Of a stretch of 64,000 nucleotides of DNA, positions 63,711-64,000 are shown one piece after another. Below the pieces are notes generated by a model that saw only the letters and a program-made list of their open reading frames with translations, ran no database searches and was not told where the DNA came from. The DNA lies in contig CAINGU010000073.1 of NCBI GenBank assembly GCA_903848645.1, forward strand, positions 1-64,000, given 5' to 3'. Position numbers and translations under genes: made by a program. Source of the stretch: an uncultured cyanobacterium (GTDB lineage Bacteria; Cyanobacteriota; Cyanobacteriia; Cyanobacteriales; Nostocaceae). Positions within the stretch are counted from its first letter, which is position 1, and every line of letters starts with the position of its first letter.

Positions 63711-63983
63711 TTATCCTTCATTAGAAGTAGTCGGTTGTTTTTCCTCTAAACGAATACACTTATCAACTACTTTCCGAATTAGTTTTGCGTGATTAGTAGG
63801 ATTTCTAGGTGTACTCCAAATACTATTGATACAAAATTGTCCACATCTGCATTCAGAATCATTGTAAGGGCAATAAATTTTACCCCAAGCGTGGGAACCT
63901 CCTACTTCTACAGACCAGCCTTTTGTAACAGCATAGTCCAATGCAGCTTGTATCTTTTTATTAGGATGTTGTTTATTTGCCAT
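63711..63983 (-). CDS. Small HicA-like protein with GGSHAWG motif and cysteine cluster
   Basis: The 90-residue protein has LDYAVTKGWSVEVGGSHAWG, a Cys cluster CPYNDSECRCGQFC, and WSTPRNPTNHAKLIRKVVDK. The GxSH pattern, short length and coupling to an HTH gene recall HicA mRNA interferases, but the Cys cluster, which may bind zinc, is not part of HicA. ATG 63983 (MANKQHP) is used rather than GTG 63995. A toxin role is suggested by context only. Confidence 0.6.
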   Translation of the reverse strand: MANKQHPNKKIQAALDYAVTKGWSVEVGGSHAWGKIYCPYNDSECRCGQFCINSIWSTPRNPTNHAKLIRKVVDKCIRLEEKQPTTSNEG

Positions 63984-64000
63984 TATTCTAGACACCTATA

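Overview
The window reads as chromosome of a filamentous, probably heterocyst-forming cyanobacterium (Nostocales type). Supporting signs are chlG, crtR, ycf66 and petP, a separate atpD-atpC operon, GCGATCGC (HIP1-like) octamers, tandem 7-base repeats between genes, many palindromic intergenic repeats, a HetP-family gene, and low-GC DNA with long intergenic spacers. No rRNA, tRNA or CRISPR array was seen. Everything here is read by eye from the sequence; no database search was run.

Region 1 (1-9954) is the most interesting. A plus-strand set carries two related short peptides (one cut by the window edge), an APH-fold kinase and a HopA1-family protein. This kinase plus HopA1 pair is the dehydration machinery of class V lanthipeptides and thioamitides. 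It converges on a minus-strand operon: helix-turn-helix regulator, cNMP-binding/C39-peptidase ABC exporter, HlyD adaptor, two more short peptides and a parvulin. All three complete peptides start with the same leader pattern and have a Gly-Gly or Gly-Thr at residues 31-32. The region is therefore read as a RiPP system that makes, matures and exports two peptide families. None of the visible peptides contains cysteine, so a linear dehydroamino-acid product or a non-lanthionine chemistry is likely.

Region 2 (9955-14252) is mostly non-coding and hairpin-rich, with one HetP-like gene. Region 3 (14253-23808) carries sppA, aroH, a CHASE2 adenylate cyclase with SPOR-like and FecR neighbours, a broken hicA with hicB, a ParE-type toxin-antitoxin pair, crtR and pyk.

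Region 4 (23908-38859) is a minus-strand surface-polysaccharide cluster. It runs from an ABC-2 permease and ATPase through methyltransferases and glycosyltransferases to gmd, rmlC, rmlD and rmlA. Three of its proteins share an unusual C-terminal SSKFW tail. A patch of gene remnants and a MITE-like element lie inside it.

Region 5 (38977-54662) has two Uma2 nucleases, petP, an ArsA-like protein, chlG, gnd, ycf66, a phosphotransacetylase-like protein, an SPFH protein, atpC and atpD, a TumE-like toxin-antitoxin candidate and small conserved genes. Region 6 (54808-63983) has a dynamin-like GTPase, a MacAB-type tripartite efflux operon, a TPR protein, a sigma-like factor, a VOC-fold protein and, at the right edge, a two-gene cassette that looks like an undescribed toxin-antitoxin module.
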